From positions 248,001 through 312,000 of the forward strand of contig AP026132.1 in the NCBI GenBank assembly GCA_030295235.1: 64,000 nt of DNA, given 5' to 3'. Positions within the stretch are counted from its first letter, which is position 1. Every line of letters starts with the position of its first letter. Below are positions 42,592 to 52,927 of this stretch, one piece after another. Made by a program: the position numbers and the translations under genes. Below the pieces are notes generated by a model. That model was not told the DNA's origin, ran no database searches, and saw only the letters and a program-made list of their open reading frames with translations. Origin of the DNA: Fistulifera solaris (taxonomy: Eukaryota; Bacillariophyta; Bacillariophyceae; Naviculales; Stauroneidaceae).

Positions 42592-43225
42592 ATTGGTTGA
42601 TGATAAAGTAATTTCGAGAACTTCGTTTCGCGTCAGGCTTCGTCAAGAATTTCACGTTATGGTATAGAGGATTGAATGAATGAGTTTCCCAAACGCTTTC
42701 ACACCAAATAAGACTTCTCTGCCCGGCAATAGCAGTCCTTCACATTCGAGATGGGGTCGACTGATTGATTTGTGAGGCTCTGTTGCGCGATGAAACAATA
42801 ATGCGCGACGGCTTGCGATAAAGCTAAATGTAATCCATGTCACGCTATGAGGAACATTCAACATGTCTTCATAGTTGTATGTATTCATAGATGGTAAGCG
42901 TTACTAGTATATGGAATTATTGTAGCCACGACCTCTAAGTAATCGGTCACAACAGCTGACATATGTATGACCTTGTTTGTAGGATTAACGTCTTAATGAG
43001 ACACGGAAAAGTAAACATTGAAACCCGGAACGACTTTACAATCCACGATTGATGCCATGATTTCGACCGGCGCGACTGTCTATCTACAAAAGTGTAGTAT
43101 CGGTCGTCAATATGGACTTCACGTTTCACTTCTCAATTACTTGAGCCAGGACCTACTATTTACTTGCTGCAAAAGTCGCCGAATTCCGAGTCGCGCTAAA
43201 TCGCCTATACCGCTTCTTCTCGCGG
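42592..43225. other. Intergenic or 5' region of the Ser-rich gene
   Basis: A minus-strand frame at 42652-42888 (ATG 42888, 78 codons, MNTYNYEDMLNVPHSVTWIT...) is protein-like but could not be joined to the gene below by an in-phase intron. Nothing else seen. Confidence 0.3.
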
Positions 43226-45175
43226 ATGCGGTCCTGCGAACCTGCGAACCCCAAAACCGCGCACCTCCCTCCGTCACAAAATCCGACCACCCACAGAGAA
43301 AAACAAACGACCGCCACCTTTTACCAGGCAAGGTGGCAAATGATAGAAGGAAACAACCATGAACCGACCTCTCCAGTTAATGATTTGTACAAAATATTTA
43401 AAAGAAGAAGACGTCTTTCCTCCGCATCTCAGAAGCAAGAAGATGATGATGAACAGAGCATTACATCGGCAACCGCTAGTGCGATTTCCGGATGCGAACT
43501 GGAACGATCGAGTATACGTACTTATTTGCTGAACAACTTTTCGCGCAAACAACTGAGCGTGCATATTCTGAGTACACCTTTTGTAGAAGGATTTCAAGCT
43601 CTACTTGAAAAGGAATACACGCTGGCTTTGCAGGATAACAAGTGTCTGTCAGCGGATGGACCTACCATTGATGCTCAGCTAGCAGCAGCACGCAACATTC
43701 TTTGCCAGCTTCGCAGCTCTTTTCCGAAACAAAACAGACGGGCTCTCAGATACAAATACCGACACAGTCGCGTCGCGTTCTTTTCAGCTAGCCGAATATT
43801 TCTTTCGACAAAGGGCGAGACTGACACTTAAGGATGCGTCAAGCGATGAGGTAGCGAACAAAATCACTCTCATCAACGAACTACTGAAACTTATCAACGA
43901 AGTCTTCCCAAAATACAATGTTTCAGATGCCTGGCAATCCGATTTGAATGAACTGGTGGAAATTGATTTGGAAAAGGCGTGAGGAAACGCATGCGAGCTT
44001 TTAGGCAGGCAGAAATGGGGAGCCTGTTTACACGCGAAATACATCAGAAACAGACAGGGCGTGTCAGGACAAGCTTCCCAGTTTGTGTTATTCGGATAGT
44101 TGACGACCAACTCGTAGAAGCAAAGCGATGCTTATCGTCCGACTACATTCAAGTTGTCCTGTCGGCTTGTAACGAAGAAATGTCGCAAATTGTCGCCGGA
44201 ATGCTGCAAGCCGTTGAGCAAGCGTGCGAAAGTTTGAATGCGAAGCAGCTATGTGCGTTTATCAATGACGTCGATCGATTGAGAGAGCTAATGGAGAAAA
44301 GATATACCAAGTACGTAACGCGCCCATCTTTAAAGAAACTGGCAGAAAAGTTGGAAAAAGACATCATTTACCTATCACAGCACACATCCGCTTTGCTGGC
44401 ACGGAGACTTATGAGAGAACTGGTGAAATCGGAGAAGATTTCAAGCAACATAGGCAATGCCCGATGGGAAACGGATCTTAGTAGAACAGGAGCCGTGCGG
44501 ATAGTCAGTGCACTCAAGGTGCAGTTCAAACGCTTTGACTCGTACCTTGGTGATGAGTTTCCCAGATTTTTGAAAGCATGCTTCGATCAAATGATGCAAT
44601 TGTACGTGGAAGCGTTACTGCGGAACACCTTACGTCGTCGTTGCGTAGCGCGAAACGTTTCTCAAGGCCTCGAAGCTGACTACGCCGTCTTGCTGAGCTT
44701 CTTCAACGGCGATTTGCTGGACAAGCACTACGGTCGCAAAGGGTTCTACAATCTGCCGACTCTCAATCTACACCTTCACCTTTTGAAAAGCATTGCTAAT
44801 ATTATCAAAACCGAACACAGTGCCGACGATTTGAAACACGACATTCGAGCTTTGTTGCGAGCATTGGAGCCCACGGAGAACGCTACTCGCCTAATCATGC
44901 ATTTTGCGGCTTTGGATCAGCGATATGAGGACTTTGACTCTGCTACATGGTTGAAGGTGATTGTCGAAGCCAGAATTGAAAACACCATCGACTGCAATTC
45001 GTCCTTTTGTTTTGGTACCCGATTGGATATTCCATTCTTGGAAAAGCCTGTCGAGCCGCTTACAAGAAGAACCACAAACTCACGACAAGAGCGGCCCGTT
45101 GTCAAATGTATTCGTAACTTGAAAAAGCCTCCCGTCGTGTTGCGAGCTCAGTCAGACACAGTTTCTGTAGTATAA
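43226..45175 (+). CDS. SEC6: Exocyst subunit Sec6/EXOC3-like (two frameshifts in this sequence)
   Basis: Tethers secretory vesicles to the plasma membrane as part of the exocyst. Three overlapping frames make one helical protein of about 650 residues: 43226 to about 43730, about 43730 to 43978 (QLAEYFFRQRARLTLKDASS ... SDLNELVEIDLEK), then RKRMRAFRQAEMGSLFTREI to 45175. Each join needs a one-base change (near 43730, and near 43975 where GG may be GGG). Family-like points, from memory of Sec6: a T-S-F/L-P-x-x-V segment (TSFPVCVIRIVDDQL), the helix AFINDVDRLRELMEKRYTKY, YVEALLRNTLRRR followed by ADYAVLLSFF, and LKSIANIIKTEHSADDLKHD near the end. Start uncertain: ATG 43226 or 43340. Two breaks could also mean an early pseudogene. 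Confidence 0.6.
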
Positions 45176-45230
45176 TAAAAAGGGATTAAGACTACGAAAA
45201 TTTTCTATTCCATTTCATAAAGACCTAGTT

Positions 45231-46103
45231 ATGGTACGTCCTTTGTACGGGACGAATATTTGCACGGAAAAAATGACCATCGCAACGACGACACTTTCAC
45301 AAAACAAAGCTACTGGTAAGACGAAACCAGCATTTCTCCCTTTCTTCATGAAACAATTTTGGGCCAAAGCTTTTGTGACGGCTTCGTCGGTTCTTCAATC
45401 TTCTACAAAAACGACTTTACCCTACCGCGGGGGCGTAACTGTGCAGAATAGCATGTCATCGTCAGCATCCTCCCGAGTCGTCGGCATCGATTACCCCGAA
45501 TTGGTGGTCTTTGACTTGGATGCTTGCCTATGGGATCAGGAAATGTACGAAATGCGAGCCATGCCTTCCAAAACCGTTCAGGGAGATTTGAATGGCCGAG
45601 GTCGGGGCGTTAAAGGCGTTTACTCGGGCAGTGATTTGATTCAATTGCACGATGGTTCTTTGACGGCATTACAAGAACATGCCGACAACCAATACCCGGG
45701 TATGAAAATCGCACTGGCCAGCAGTGCCGACACTCCATTCGCGGTACAAATTGGAAGGGCTACTTTGAAATTGCTGGAGGTTCTACCCGGTATGACAGTC
45801 TGGGACCTGTTAATGAGAGACTGGGATGGACAAGATGTCAATCAGATTGGTCGGCAGCCTCCCCTCTCCTCGAACAAGGCCGCTACACATTTCCCTCGAA
45901 TTCGCTCTGTGACTGGAATACGTTACGATAAGATGTTGTTCTTTGACGATTGCAACTGGGGAGATCATTGTGGAATGGTCGCTCGCGCGTGTATTGAATC
46001 GGATACTCAACAAGGCGTCGTGGGGCACCGAACTCCCTCGGGGCTACGAGTCGCTGACTGGCGAAAAGGAATGGAACTGTATGCAAATCAGCATAAATTA
46101 TAA
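45231..46103 (+). CDS. HAD-superfamily phosphatase, MDP-1-like
   Basis: 290 residues from ATG 45231, single exon. Motif 1 is VVFDLDACLWDQEMY: the two aspartates of D-x-D are present, but the usual Thr/Val at the fifth position of DxDx(T/V) is Cys. Motif 2 Ser appears in KIALASSADTPFAVQ, and motif 3 in KMLFFDDCNWGDHC. These and the FD-L-D-x-x-L-W context match magnesium-dependent phosphatase-1, a protein-tyrosine or sugar phosphatase family. The N-terminal 95 residues are Ser/Thr/Lys-rich and may be a targeting peptide (mitochondrion or plastid), or could be partly untranslated, with the real start at the ATG at about 45450 (MSSSASS). Confidence 0.75.
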   Translation: MVRPLYGTNICTEKMTIATTTLSQNKATGKTKPAFLPFFMKQFWAKAFVTASSVLQSSTKTTLPYRGGVTVQNSMSSSASSRVVGIDYPELVVFDLDACLWDQEMYEMRAMPSKTVQGDLNGRGRGVKGVYSGSDLIQLHDGSLTALQEHADNQYPGMKIALASSADTPFAVQIGRATLKLLEVLPGMTVWDLLMRDWDGQDVNQIGRQPPLSSNKAATHFPRIRSVTGIRYDKMLFFDDCNWGDHCGMVARACIESDTQQGVVGHRTPSGLRVADWRKGMELYANQHKL

Positions 46104-46562
46104 CAGTTTTAGACTTGAAATATAGTAAACAGAAAAAATTCACTCGCCTTTTCGCGACAAGTTCCGCCGTTGACGTCTAGCTTGACGGCAATCTATCTGA
46201 CCTAGATCAGAAAAGGAGTAGAAGGGTTATAGAGGTAGTAAAGAGAGGTTAGACGTAGACATCAAGTTATACGTGGAAGGTGGAACAGGATCGCGACCTA
46301 ACTTTGGCAAATGCTTCATCTTAGCGCGAGAACGTGCGTCGTCCGTTTTGATCTGAGTCAGTCCCTCTTTGACTCTCAGACACGCAACTAAAAAAATCGA
46401 AAGTTCCGAACTTTTCGGATCAGAAACGTCAGCGAGGTGGGAAATCGAAAGATCACACTCGATGAACATCACGGCATACCTTTATTTTCTCGACTCTCGA
46501 CCAATAAAAACGATCGCATTACCACAAGCTCCTTAATCAAGCCAATAATTCGAACCAACAAG
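46104..46562. other. Intergenic, upstream of the CDGSH gene
   Basis: No gene seen. A frame at 46437 runs into the CDGSH start without support. Confidence 0.35.
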
Positions 46563-47055
46563 ATGAAATTCCTTATTGCTGCTCTTTCTATCTCTCAGGC
46601 ATTCGCCTTTTCTGTGATGGGTGTAAACACTCGTCCGATTTCAACTCAGTTACATGCTGCTGCCGATTACGTGCCGAAGGAAGGGGAAGGAAAGATCAAT
46701 CTATTGGTAGGTATCATCTATCGTGTGTCATCGCCCCTCTATCCGCTACACATCAATCTAATGAAACTGTTTATTTCTTCTTCTTTTCCTTCTACAATCT
46801 AGATTGATCTGGAATCGCCGTAAGTCACTCATTTTTTGTTGCCTTCGCATCAATGGATGGTCGCTTTTACACCACATCTCACCATGCACTTGTAGTAAGG
46901 TAGCCAACATGGAGGAAATGTCGAGTGGAAAGAAAGTCTTTTGTCGCTGCTGGTTGTCGGGTACCTTCCCGCTGTGTGATGGTACTCACGTCAAGCACAA
47001 CGCGGCTTGTGGTGACAATGTCGGTCCTCTCATTGTGACAGTCAAATCCGAGTAA
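46563..47055 (+). CDS. CDGSH iron-sulfur domain protein, plastid-targeted
   Basis: Three exons: 46563-46706, a 17-nt microexon 46803-46819 and 46896-47055, with introns of 96 nt (GTAGGT...TCTAG) and 76 nt (GTAAGT...TGTAG), giving 106 residues. The CDGSH motif is exact: C-R-C-x2-S-x3-F-P-x-C-D-G-T-H ([16 protein letters not shown]), whose three Cys and one His hold a 2Fe-2S cluster. The N-terminus is a signal peptide ([12 protein letters not shown]) followed by AFAF, a variant plastid-import motif, so plastid stroma is likely, as for plant NEET proteins in iron and redox handling. The microexon encodes IDLESP and is needed to keep phase. Without it the frames do not join. Confidence 0.88.
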
Positions 47056-47205
47056 ACACGCTGGCTCGTTTTAGATACTGGTAGTAAAATCTAGCACTAT
47101 CTCAAACGACAATTCGATCAAAACGATACTTCCTAACTCACTGAGTTAAAAATTTAGAAATACGTGAGATATAGTTCTTTCCGACAAAAGTAGAACACCC
47201 CTTCT

Positions 47206-48729
47206 TTACACCTTTCGTCGTTTGAGATTTCTACTGGAGGGAGAATCCTCAGGTGCTTCGCGTTTTCCCTTTTGACTTTCTTCATTGTTGAGCCAAAAAC
47301 CTTCCTCGCCATCTTCGGGGCCATCTTCCGCTCCTTCATCGTCACCATCGTTGGCACTGCCATCCTCTTCCTCCTTGGCAGGAGCAACTAGCACTTCAGA
47401 AGCCGTTCCTTCTCCGACCGCCTTTTGTGCGTTCAGTTCCTCCAACTCTTGCTGTTCTTCCCACTGTTGTTCCGCCTTGGCGACAACTTCTTCCGATGAT
47501 AACAAGATGTTGTGTCTGTACAAAACGGCTTCCGTTTCTTGACGCAATATCGATAACATGGTCGTCGCCTCGTCCAATTTGTGTCTCCACTTTACCGTTT
47601 GACTCAAGCAAGATGCATTCTTTTGACCTTCTGCGGCGAGTTCTGCCGAAAGAAAATCCACTTCGCGCTGTAGAGCACAAACTTGCTTTCCATCTTTGCC
47701 GTGCTTGAGTAGAAGTTCACGAGTGACTTGGCCCGAAGCTCCATTCGGTTTACCACCGTCTTCTTCCGATTCATCCTCCCCATCGCTCAGTATTTCTCCA
47801 ACCGTTTGAGGCAAATGGTTCGGCATAAAGACCAAAGGACGCTCATTGGCATTGTCGGACGATTCTTGGTCGTCGCGATACCAGATACCGGCATCGTTCG
47901 GATCCGCGTCAAACGCCCAACCCACCGATTTCTCGGGAACCAAGGACGCCGCGGAAACCAACAAGGGAACACCTTTGGGTGTCGATGGCTCGAAACGCGA
48001 TTTCCAGAACAGGGTGTTATTCGATTTGCCTTTCGGAACCATGTCTTTGGTGGCTTCTTCCAAGGCCATCCAGGCCGTCATCAAGGCATCTGTCGTACCT
48101 CCATTCGACGACGTGGCTGGAACCGTCACGCGTTCATCGAGCAATTGCTGGCGTTGTCGCAAGGCCGCAGCAATTTCACGGGCGATTTGCACGCGCGTCC
48201 GCAAATACGCCAACTGCTGTACTTTTTGGATGGACCATTCGTACAAGAACGCGAGTCGCGCGTCCTTATCGGCGACCGCCTGTTCGAGATGTTGACACGT
48301 TTCGACATAATGTGCCCGCAATGCCACGTACTCTTGTTCGAGTGCCTCTCGAATCATTTCGGCTTGGGTGATCTTCTGACGCTGCGTCTGCACGCGCTTG
48401 TCGGAATCCGGATCCAGCCGAATCGGCAACGTCGGTGCGTTGGGTCTTTGTTCGACCGCAATGCGATTGACGGCAGCATACGCGTGTTGATGATAACGTT
48501 GACAGGCCGTCCAGTAGGCATTCATGTGTCGCAAGTCTTGATCGATCTCTTCGTTCGATAAGGGTTGTAAGAGTAGCTTGTTGGAGGTCTTTTCGGCACG
48601 ACTTCCGAGCCATCGGGACGAGTAACCGCGAGCCAAGAGAGTCGTTGGGTCCATATTCATCGTACGCGTCTTGCTGTTCTTTGAAACGGTTCCCAAGACG
48701 GTGCCGTTCGATGTTGTCTTGCGTGCCAT
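47206..48729 (-). CDS. Large coiled-coil protein, unknown
   Basis: 507 residues from ATG 48729; the frame continues upstream only to a TTG. Long helices rich in Gln, Glu, Arg and Ala (KITQAEMIREALEQEYVALR, LEQAVADKDARLAFLYEWSI, QIAREIAAALRQRQQLLDER, and later LQREVDFLSAELAAEGQKNA) predict coiled coil in at least three blocks. Between them is a region with GWAFDADPNDAGIWYRDDQE, and an acidic Ser/Glu stretch follows. The C-terminus is Glu/Asp-rich and ends in a basic cluster (RNLKRRKV) that could be a nuclear signal. No family recognised. Single exon. Confidence 0.62.
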   Translation of the reverse strand: MARKTTSNGTVLGTVSKNSKTRTMNMDPTTLLARGYSSRWLGSRAEKTSNKLLLQPLSNEEIDQDLRHMNAYWTACQRYHQHAYAAVNRIAVEQRPNAPTLPIRLDPDSDKRVQTQRQKITQAEMIREALEQEYVALRAHYVETCQHLEQAVADKDARLAFLYEWSIQKVQQLAYLRTRVQIAREIAAALRQRQQLLDERVTVPATSSNGGTTDALMTAWMALEEATKDMVPKGKSNNTLFWKSRFEPSTPKGVPLLVSAASLVPEKSVGWAFDADPNDAGIWYRDDQESSDNANERPLVFMPNHLPQTVGEILSDGEDESEEDGGKPNGASGQVTRELLLKHGKDGKQVCALQREVDFLSAELAAEGQKNASCLSQTVKWRHKLDEATTMLSILRQETEAVLYRHNILLSSEEVVAKAEQQWEEQQELEELNAQKAVGEGTASEVLVAPAKEEEDGSANDGDDEGAEDGPEDGEEGFWLNNEESQKGKREAPEDSPSSRNLKRRKV

Positions 48730-49153
48730 AGTAGAGGGTATCAACTGCAATCAACGAAAATGCGACTTGTGTGGGGTTCAAAAAGCGGATGGATGACCCT
48801 TTTGATAGCTATAATGGCTTTTAATACTAATTTAGCAAGAGAAATGAATACAGAAAGGCTAACACGGCAAAGTTGAATGTCAATGAGTGCAACAAGGCTT
48901 CAAATGCTGCAAATAAAGCGCGATGCCCTTTCCATTTTCATGGACCTTTTTGCCGAACCGCGCGCAAAATGCGCCGAACGGATGAGCCGTCCACGGCATC
49001 GTCATCACGTCCTTCCGGTTCTAAGGCACTGTAGTATCAAGATTAGAGTATCCGGTAATACTGCACCACGAGACACGGTTATAAAGAAAAATTCTACTCC
49101 GTATTTTCTTTATTGCTTGCCTTCCTCGTCACCCATTCTTGAGAAGCAACACA
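48730..49153. other. Promoter region of the first LRR-like copy
   Basis: About 420 bases. TACTCCGTA at 49095-49103 lies 51 bases before the start codon of the first LRR-like gene. No gene seen. Confidence 0.4.
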
Positions 49154-50713
49154 ATGTCGAGCAAAAGTCAGAGGATCAATGATTTGCTAGAAATTATTCC
49201 ACCGTGCCGTCGGACGCCGGCGCAAGTGCCTCACTGGTTTAAAGGGAAGGATTCATCGCCGCTCACGTATAAGCTTCTTCGAGCACCACATTCTCTGGGT
49301 GAATTTAATCAATATCAACAGAGCTTGGCTATCTGGTGTGACAACGGCACACTCGTCTATGTGTCACCATGCGGTCTCGATGACTTTCCCAATGATCGTC
49401 AAGAATACTTGTCTTTGGAATTTGGAGACAAAAGTCCTTCGATCCACATTGTCGGCCGGTGGGGCCCGGCAGTAGCACGAACGGCTGCCTTTTTCATGGA
49501 GTTGGAGGACATTACAGAAGCAAGATCACAATTTGAGATTATCAACAGTCGCAGCGGCGGTCGCCTTGATTTTTGCCCCGCTCAATCCTTGTGTTTCACG
49601 CGGCTCTTTCAAGGTGCGCCCGCGCGTCATCTCTATATAAACAGCCTGACGATGAGCGCCGAGCAGTCGGTTGTTCTAGCAGCACAAACCCAATCCATCC
49701 ATTTGACTTTGATGAATTGTATCTTCGACGATTGGGGAACCGCATTTGTCGATGCGCTTCAGAACCGCCAGCAATCCTTTGGTTCATTGACAATTGAATC
49801 GAATACGGAATCATTATCTGCATCATGGGAGAAGACACCGTTCAGCTCAAGCAATCTAAGGCGGTTTTTACAGGTCGATACAATAAAACATCTGACTTTG
49901 CCCGCCATGAGTGGTGAATTTGCGCTTCTTCCTTTTTCGACAAAACTGGATCAACTCGACTACAAAATTACTTTTGCGGCGTTGTTGGATGTCGATATTC
50001 AGGATTTGCAAATTGCGGCCAGAAAACTCAGTCTCACTATAAGCTTTGGGACATTTCCGACGGAGCTTATACTATCCTTTCTGCGGCGCGTGGCTGCTCT
50101 GGGCCATTTCATCGAACTAAAACTGGGATTTGACAATCATTTTTACGACAAGGACAGTATACCCGCTTGTGTTGCGGAAGAAATGAGCCGTGTCATAGCA
50201 GCAAACCGTAACTTGGAGGTACTTGATTTGTGTGACTATGCCAGATATTTGAATTGGGGTCCGCATTTGGAGAAGCTTTTCGAAGGTATCCGAGACCACG
50301 AGGGGCTTCGAGTCCTCAAACTCAATGTTTCAATATCAGCGTTCGGTCAACATTTCTCCTATCTACGACAGCTGCTTTCACAAAACAGAAACATTGTGGT
50401 GATTAATGAAGATGGAAATTTATACTCGGACGGGCTCTTGATTGACATGCTCTATGCGCTGAACCGCTTCTACAGGGGCTTGACCAATCTGGCCGTACAT
50501 CATTTCTTGGAGCGAAGATTACTTGTGGTGATTGCGCTGCTGGAAGGCGCGTCAACTAGTTTTCCGTGCTCTGCTCTTTTGCTATCACAGAATGTTGATG
50601 TGTTGTATGAACTGGTTCAGTCTATAGAGTTAGAAGAGCCGCGTGAAGACGATAATTGCACTTCTCAATCGATTCTAAGCAACAATCGAAAGCGGAGAAA
50701 AACGATGCAGTAA
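49154..50713 (+). CDS. LRR-like tandem family, copy 1 (intact)
   Basis: 519 residues from ATG 49154, single exon. The N-terminal 130 residues are a conserved domain of this family (IIPPCRRTPAQVPHW, YKLLRAPHSLGE, LAIWCDNGTLVYVSP, LSLEFGDKSPSIHIVG, AAFFMELE). The rest is leucine-rich with irregular repeats of the type LTLMNCIFDDWGTAFVDAL, FGSLTIES, NLEVLDLCDYARYLNWG, LRVLKLNVSISAFG, like the long repeats of ribonuclease-inhibitor-type LRR. Late landmarks are NLYSDGLLIDMLYALNRFYR and a helix LLLSQNVDVLYELVQ. It ends in a basic tail (NNRKRRKTMQ) that could be a nuclear signal. No signal peptide or membrane segment. Four relatives follow on the same strand. Function unknown; it could be a protein-interaction scaffold. 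Confidence 0.82.
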   Translation: MSSKSQRINDLLEIIPPCRRTPAQVPHWFKGKDSSPLTYKLLRAPHSLGEFNQYQQSLAIWCDNGTLVYVSPCGLDDFPNDRQEYLSLEFGDKSPSIHIVGRWGPAVARTAAFFMELEDITEARSQFEIINSRSGGRLDFCPAQSLCFTRLFQGAPARHLYINSLTMSAEQSVVLAAQTQSIHLTLMNCIFDDWGTAFVDALQNRQQSFGSLTIESNTESLSASWEKTPFSSSNLRRFLQVDTIKHLTLPAMSGEFALLPFSTKLDQLDYKITFAALLDVDIQDLQIAARKLSLTISFGTFPTELILSFLRRVAALGHFIELKLGFDNHFYDKDSIPACVAEEMSRVIAANRNLEVLDLCDYARYLNWGPHLEKLFEGIRDHEGLRVLKLNVSISAFGQHFSYLRQLLSQNRNIVVINEDGNLYSDGLLIDMLYALNRFYRGLTNLAVHHFLERRLLVVIALLEGASTSFPCSALLLSQNVDVLYELVQSIELEEPREDDNCTSQSILSNNRKRRKTMQ

Positions 50714-51074
50714 CTCCGCGTTTTATACTAAGATCATCATCATAAGAAAGATACAGTGCTAGAGAGTAGCTAACTGGTTATTTTTGTTTTCGCAAAATAA
50801 TAATCATGGATAACGCACCCAATTTATCGTTACCTTAGTTTGTCGTCCGGTCTCTTGACGACCGGTAAGGTTACTGGGAAAACGTCACACCCGTTTCAAC
50901 TTTGTACACAGAAGCTTTAATTTTGTATAAAGAGGTTGAAACTGGTGTGACAACGTCACCGTCGTGATTACGCGATCCGCCGAGAAAAAGAAACAGAGGC
51001 CGCCACAAAAGTTTCAAAATCTTTTTATCAAAAATCTCAGCTGTTGTATTCCATAAACTCAAAATTGATGTAGA
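50714..51074. repeat. Intergenic with inverted repeats, upstream of LRR-like copy 2
   Basis: Two foldback structures lie here. At 50884-50900 and 50935-50951 GTCACACCCGTTTCAAC faces GTTGAAACTGGTGTGAC (16 of 17 paired, loop 34). At about 50830-50873 TTACCTTA...CCGGT faces ACCGGTAAGGTTA. They may be remains of a small foldback element. No gene. Confidence 0.55.
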
Positions 51075-52398
51075 ATGTCGAGCTTAACGCAAAGCGCTTT
51101 ATTCGAAATTATTCCAACGTCCCGCCGGACGCCGGAGCAAGTTCCCCGATGGGCCGACGAAAGAGAATCCGAGACGTACCGCCTCCGTCGATTGCCCCAG
51201 AATTTAAACGAAATTCATCAAGGCGGTACAGTGATTTGGCGTGACAACGGAACCCTTACCTACGTCGCTGGGGATAATGAGGATGATGTTCCCGATGCAT
51301 TTCACGAGTACTTGACGGTGTCGTTTGGTGGAAAAGGTCCGACTTTGCATATTGTGGGTCCGACGGACGATGTCATGGCCGAAACAGCCGGATTCTTTAT
51401 GGAGTTGGAAGAATCGGCCACAGAAGAAAAATTCAGTGTTGGAAGTGAGCTATTCCATGGGTACCTTTGAATTTGAAGCCGCCGGGACGCGGTGCTTGGA
51501 ACGACTCTTTGCCGCAGCACCATCGCGCCGTGTGCAATTCCATATGCTGACATTGAGTGCCGAACAATCGGTGGTCTTGGCATCCCAGTCCAACCGCTTG
51601 ACGCTGTTCAAATGTCACTTTGAAGATTTCGGAGCGGCATTCGTGGATGCCCTCCCACAGCGTCAACAAAAGTTTGGGTCGTTGGCGTTCGTCGCCGATA
51701 CGCCCTTCGATAACCACAATTTGCGACACCTCTTGCAAGTTGAGACGATTGAGCGTCTGACTCTACCGAACATAGAAGCGGAACTCGCGCTTCTTCCCTT
51801 TTCTGCCAAAGTGGAGTCTCTGGACTATCAAATTGCCTACACGTCCCTGCAGGAAGCCGACCTTCAGACACTGAACATTGCAGCGAGCAAGCTTTCCCTC
51901 ACTTTGTACTATACGAAGGCCTTTCCGACAAAGCTTGTGCTTTCTCTCTTGCGCCGTTTGGCTGCGTTAGGTCATTTCATTGAGCTGAGACTCCAATTCG
52001 ATAGTTTTGGGCGCAATAACAAGATCCCCGAAGAGGTGGTGACAGAACTATGCCGCGCGGTACTGGGCAACCCGACTTTGAACATTCTTGACTTGGGCGT
52101 TCATCCCGAATATCTGGATTGGGGTCCGCACATGGAGACGCTTCTCAAGGATCTTAAGGATCACAAAGGCCTGTCTCACTTGATCGTCAATGTTCCAACA
52201 TCCGCTTTCGGTCCCGATTTCGCGTTTCTTCGGCAGCTACTCGCACACAAGAAGAATATTACCGTCGCTAACGAAAATGGAAAAGTATACTCGCGTTTGT
52301 CACGACGGAGTAAGGGTGTGCAGCTTACCGTCGAGGCTCTCATGGATTTGACGCAGTCATCGCTGATTACGGCAGCCTTGATGCAAAGCATGTTTTAA
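51075..52398 (+). CDS. LRR-like tandem family, copy 2 (one frameshift, shortened C-terminus)
   Basis: From ATG 51075 the frame follows copy 1 (EIIPTSRRTPEQVPRW, VIWRDNGTLTYVAG, AGFFMELEESATEE). It shifts at the A-run 51427-51431 (five, four needed) and continues NSVLEVSYSMGTFEFEAAGT ... to 52398. About 440 residues. The LRR-like middle is well kept (FKCHFEDFGAAFVDALPQR, LNILDLGVHPEYLDWGPHME, LIVNVPTSAFGPDFAFLRQL). After NENGKVYS the sequence leaves the family: the LLIDMLYALNRFYRG block and the basic tail are lost and replaced by a short end (...SLITAALMQSMF). So this copy is truncated even if the frameshift is a sequencing error. Confidence 0.7.
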
Positions 52399-52528
52399 TA
52401 AAACAAAATTGCTTGTTAATTGCTTATACGCAAAGTACTTGGCCATTCTTTTGACTTATCAAAGAAAGAATGTTTATTTAGAGTAAATAATTAGGGTTTT
52501 TTATTCCTTCTGATCAACCTCAACTTCA
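52399..52528. other. Intergenic between LRR-like copy 2 and a MITE
   Basis: AT-rich 3' flank of copy 2 that leads into the MITE at 52529. The 217 bases after the MITE (52711-52927), up to copy 3, also hold no gene. Confidence 0.35.
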
Positions 52529-52710
52529 GGGCCATTTCTAACCGGAATGTTCGCAATTCGTAATTTCGTATTCGCGCGGTCGCGCACGTTTCCATTTTGC
52601 CCAAACGGGAGGGAAATAAGAAAATACGAAAGTTCTCGTCTGTCATTTTCTCCGGATACGAACGCGAAATGCGAAAATACGAATACGAAACTTCCGGTTA
52701 GAAATGGCCC
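52529..52710. mobile_element. MITE with 3-bp TCA duplication (PIF/Harbinger-like)
   Basis: GGGCCATTTCTAACCGGAA at 52529-52547 is exactly the reverse complement of the end at 52692-52710 (TTCCGGTTAGAAATGGCCC). The trinucleotide TCA directly abuts both ends (52526-52528 and 52711-52713). Inside, subterminal blocks of the type TTCGTATT/AATACGAA are also inverted. At 182 bp and with no coding frame, it is non-autonomous. Three-base TNA duplications and GG-starting ends fit PIF/Harbinger elements. Confidence 0.85.
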
Positions 52711-52927
52711 TCAACGTCGATCTCTTATTTCGTATTTAACGTAATTTAGTCGATGCGACTCCTCTTGCGCAGAACTCCGCCTTTATCGTCCGTGTGTCAT
52801 TTTTTACTTTTTTTGTTTTTGCTCTCATTTCCTTTGTCCAAGTCCATCTTGGCAAGGATTGAAAGCATTTTGAGCCCCCATTGAATCATTTCCCTTTTGT
52901 ATCACCTACTCTGCCAGTGCTTGAAGT

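Noticed and set aside
43226-45175. Three separate genes in the Sec6-like region
   Set aside because: The three frames abut or overlap exactly and together give one helical protein of the family's size.
47728-48561. 277-codon plus-strand frame
   Set aside because: Antisense of the coiled-coil gene; Arg/His/Phe-rich composition typical of shadow frames.
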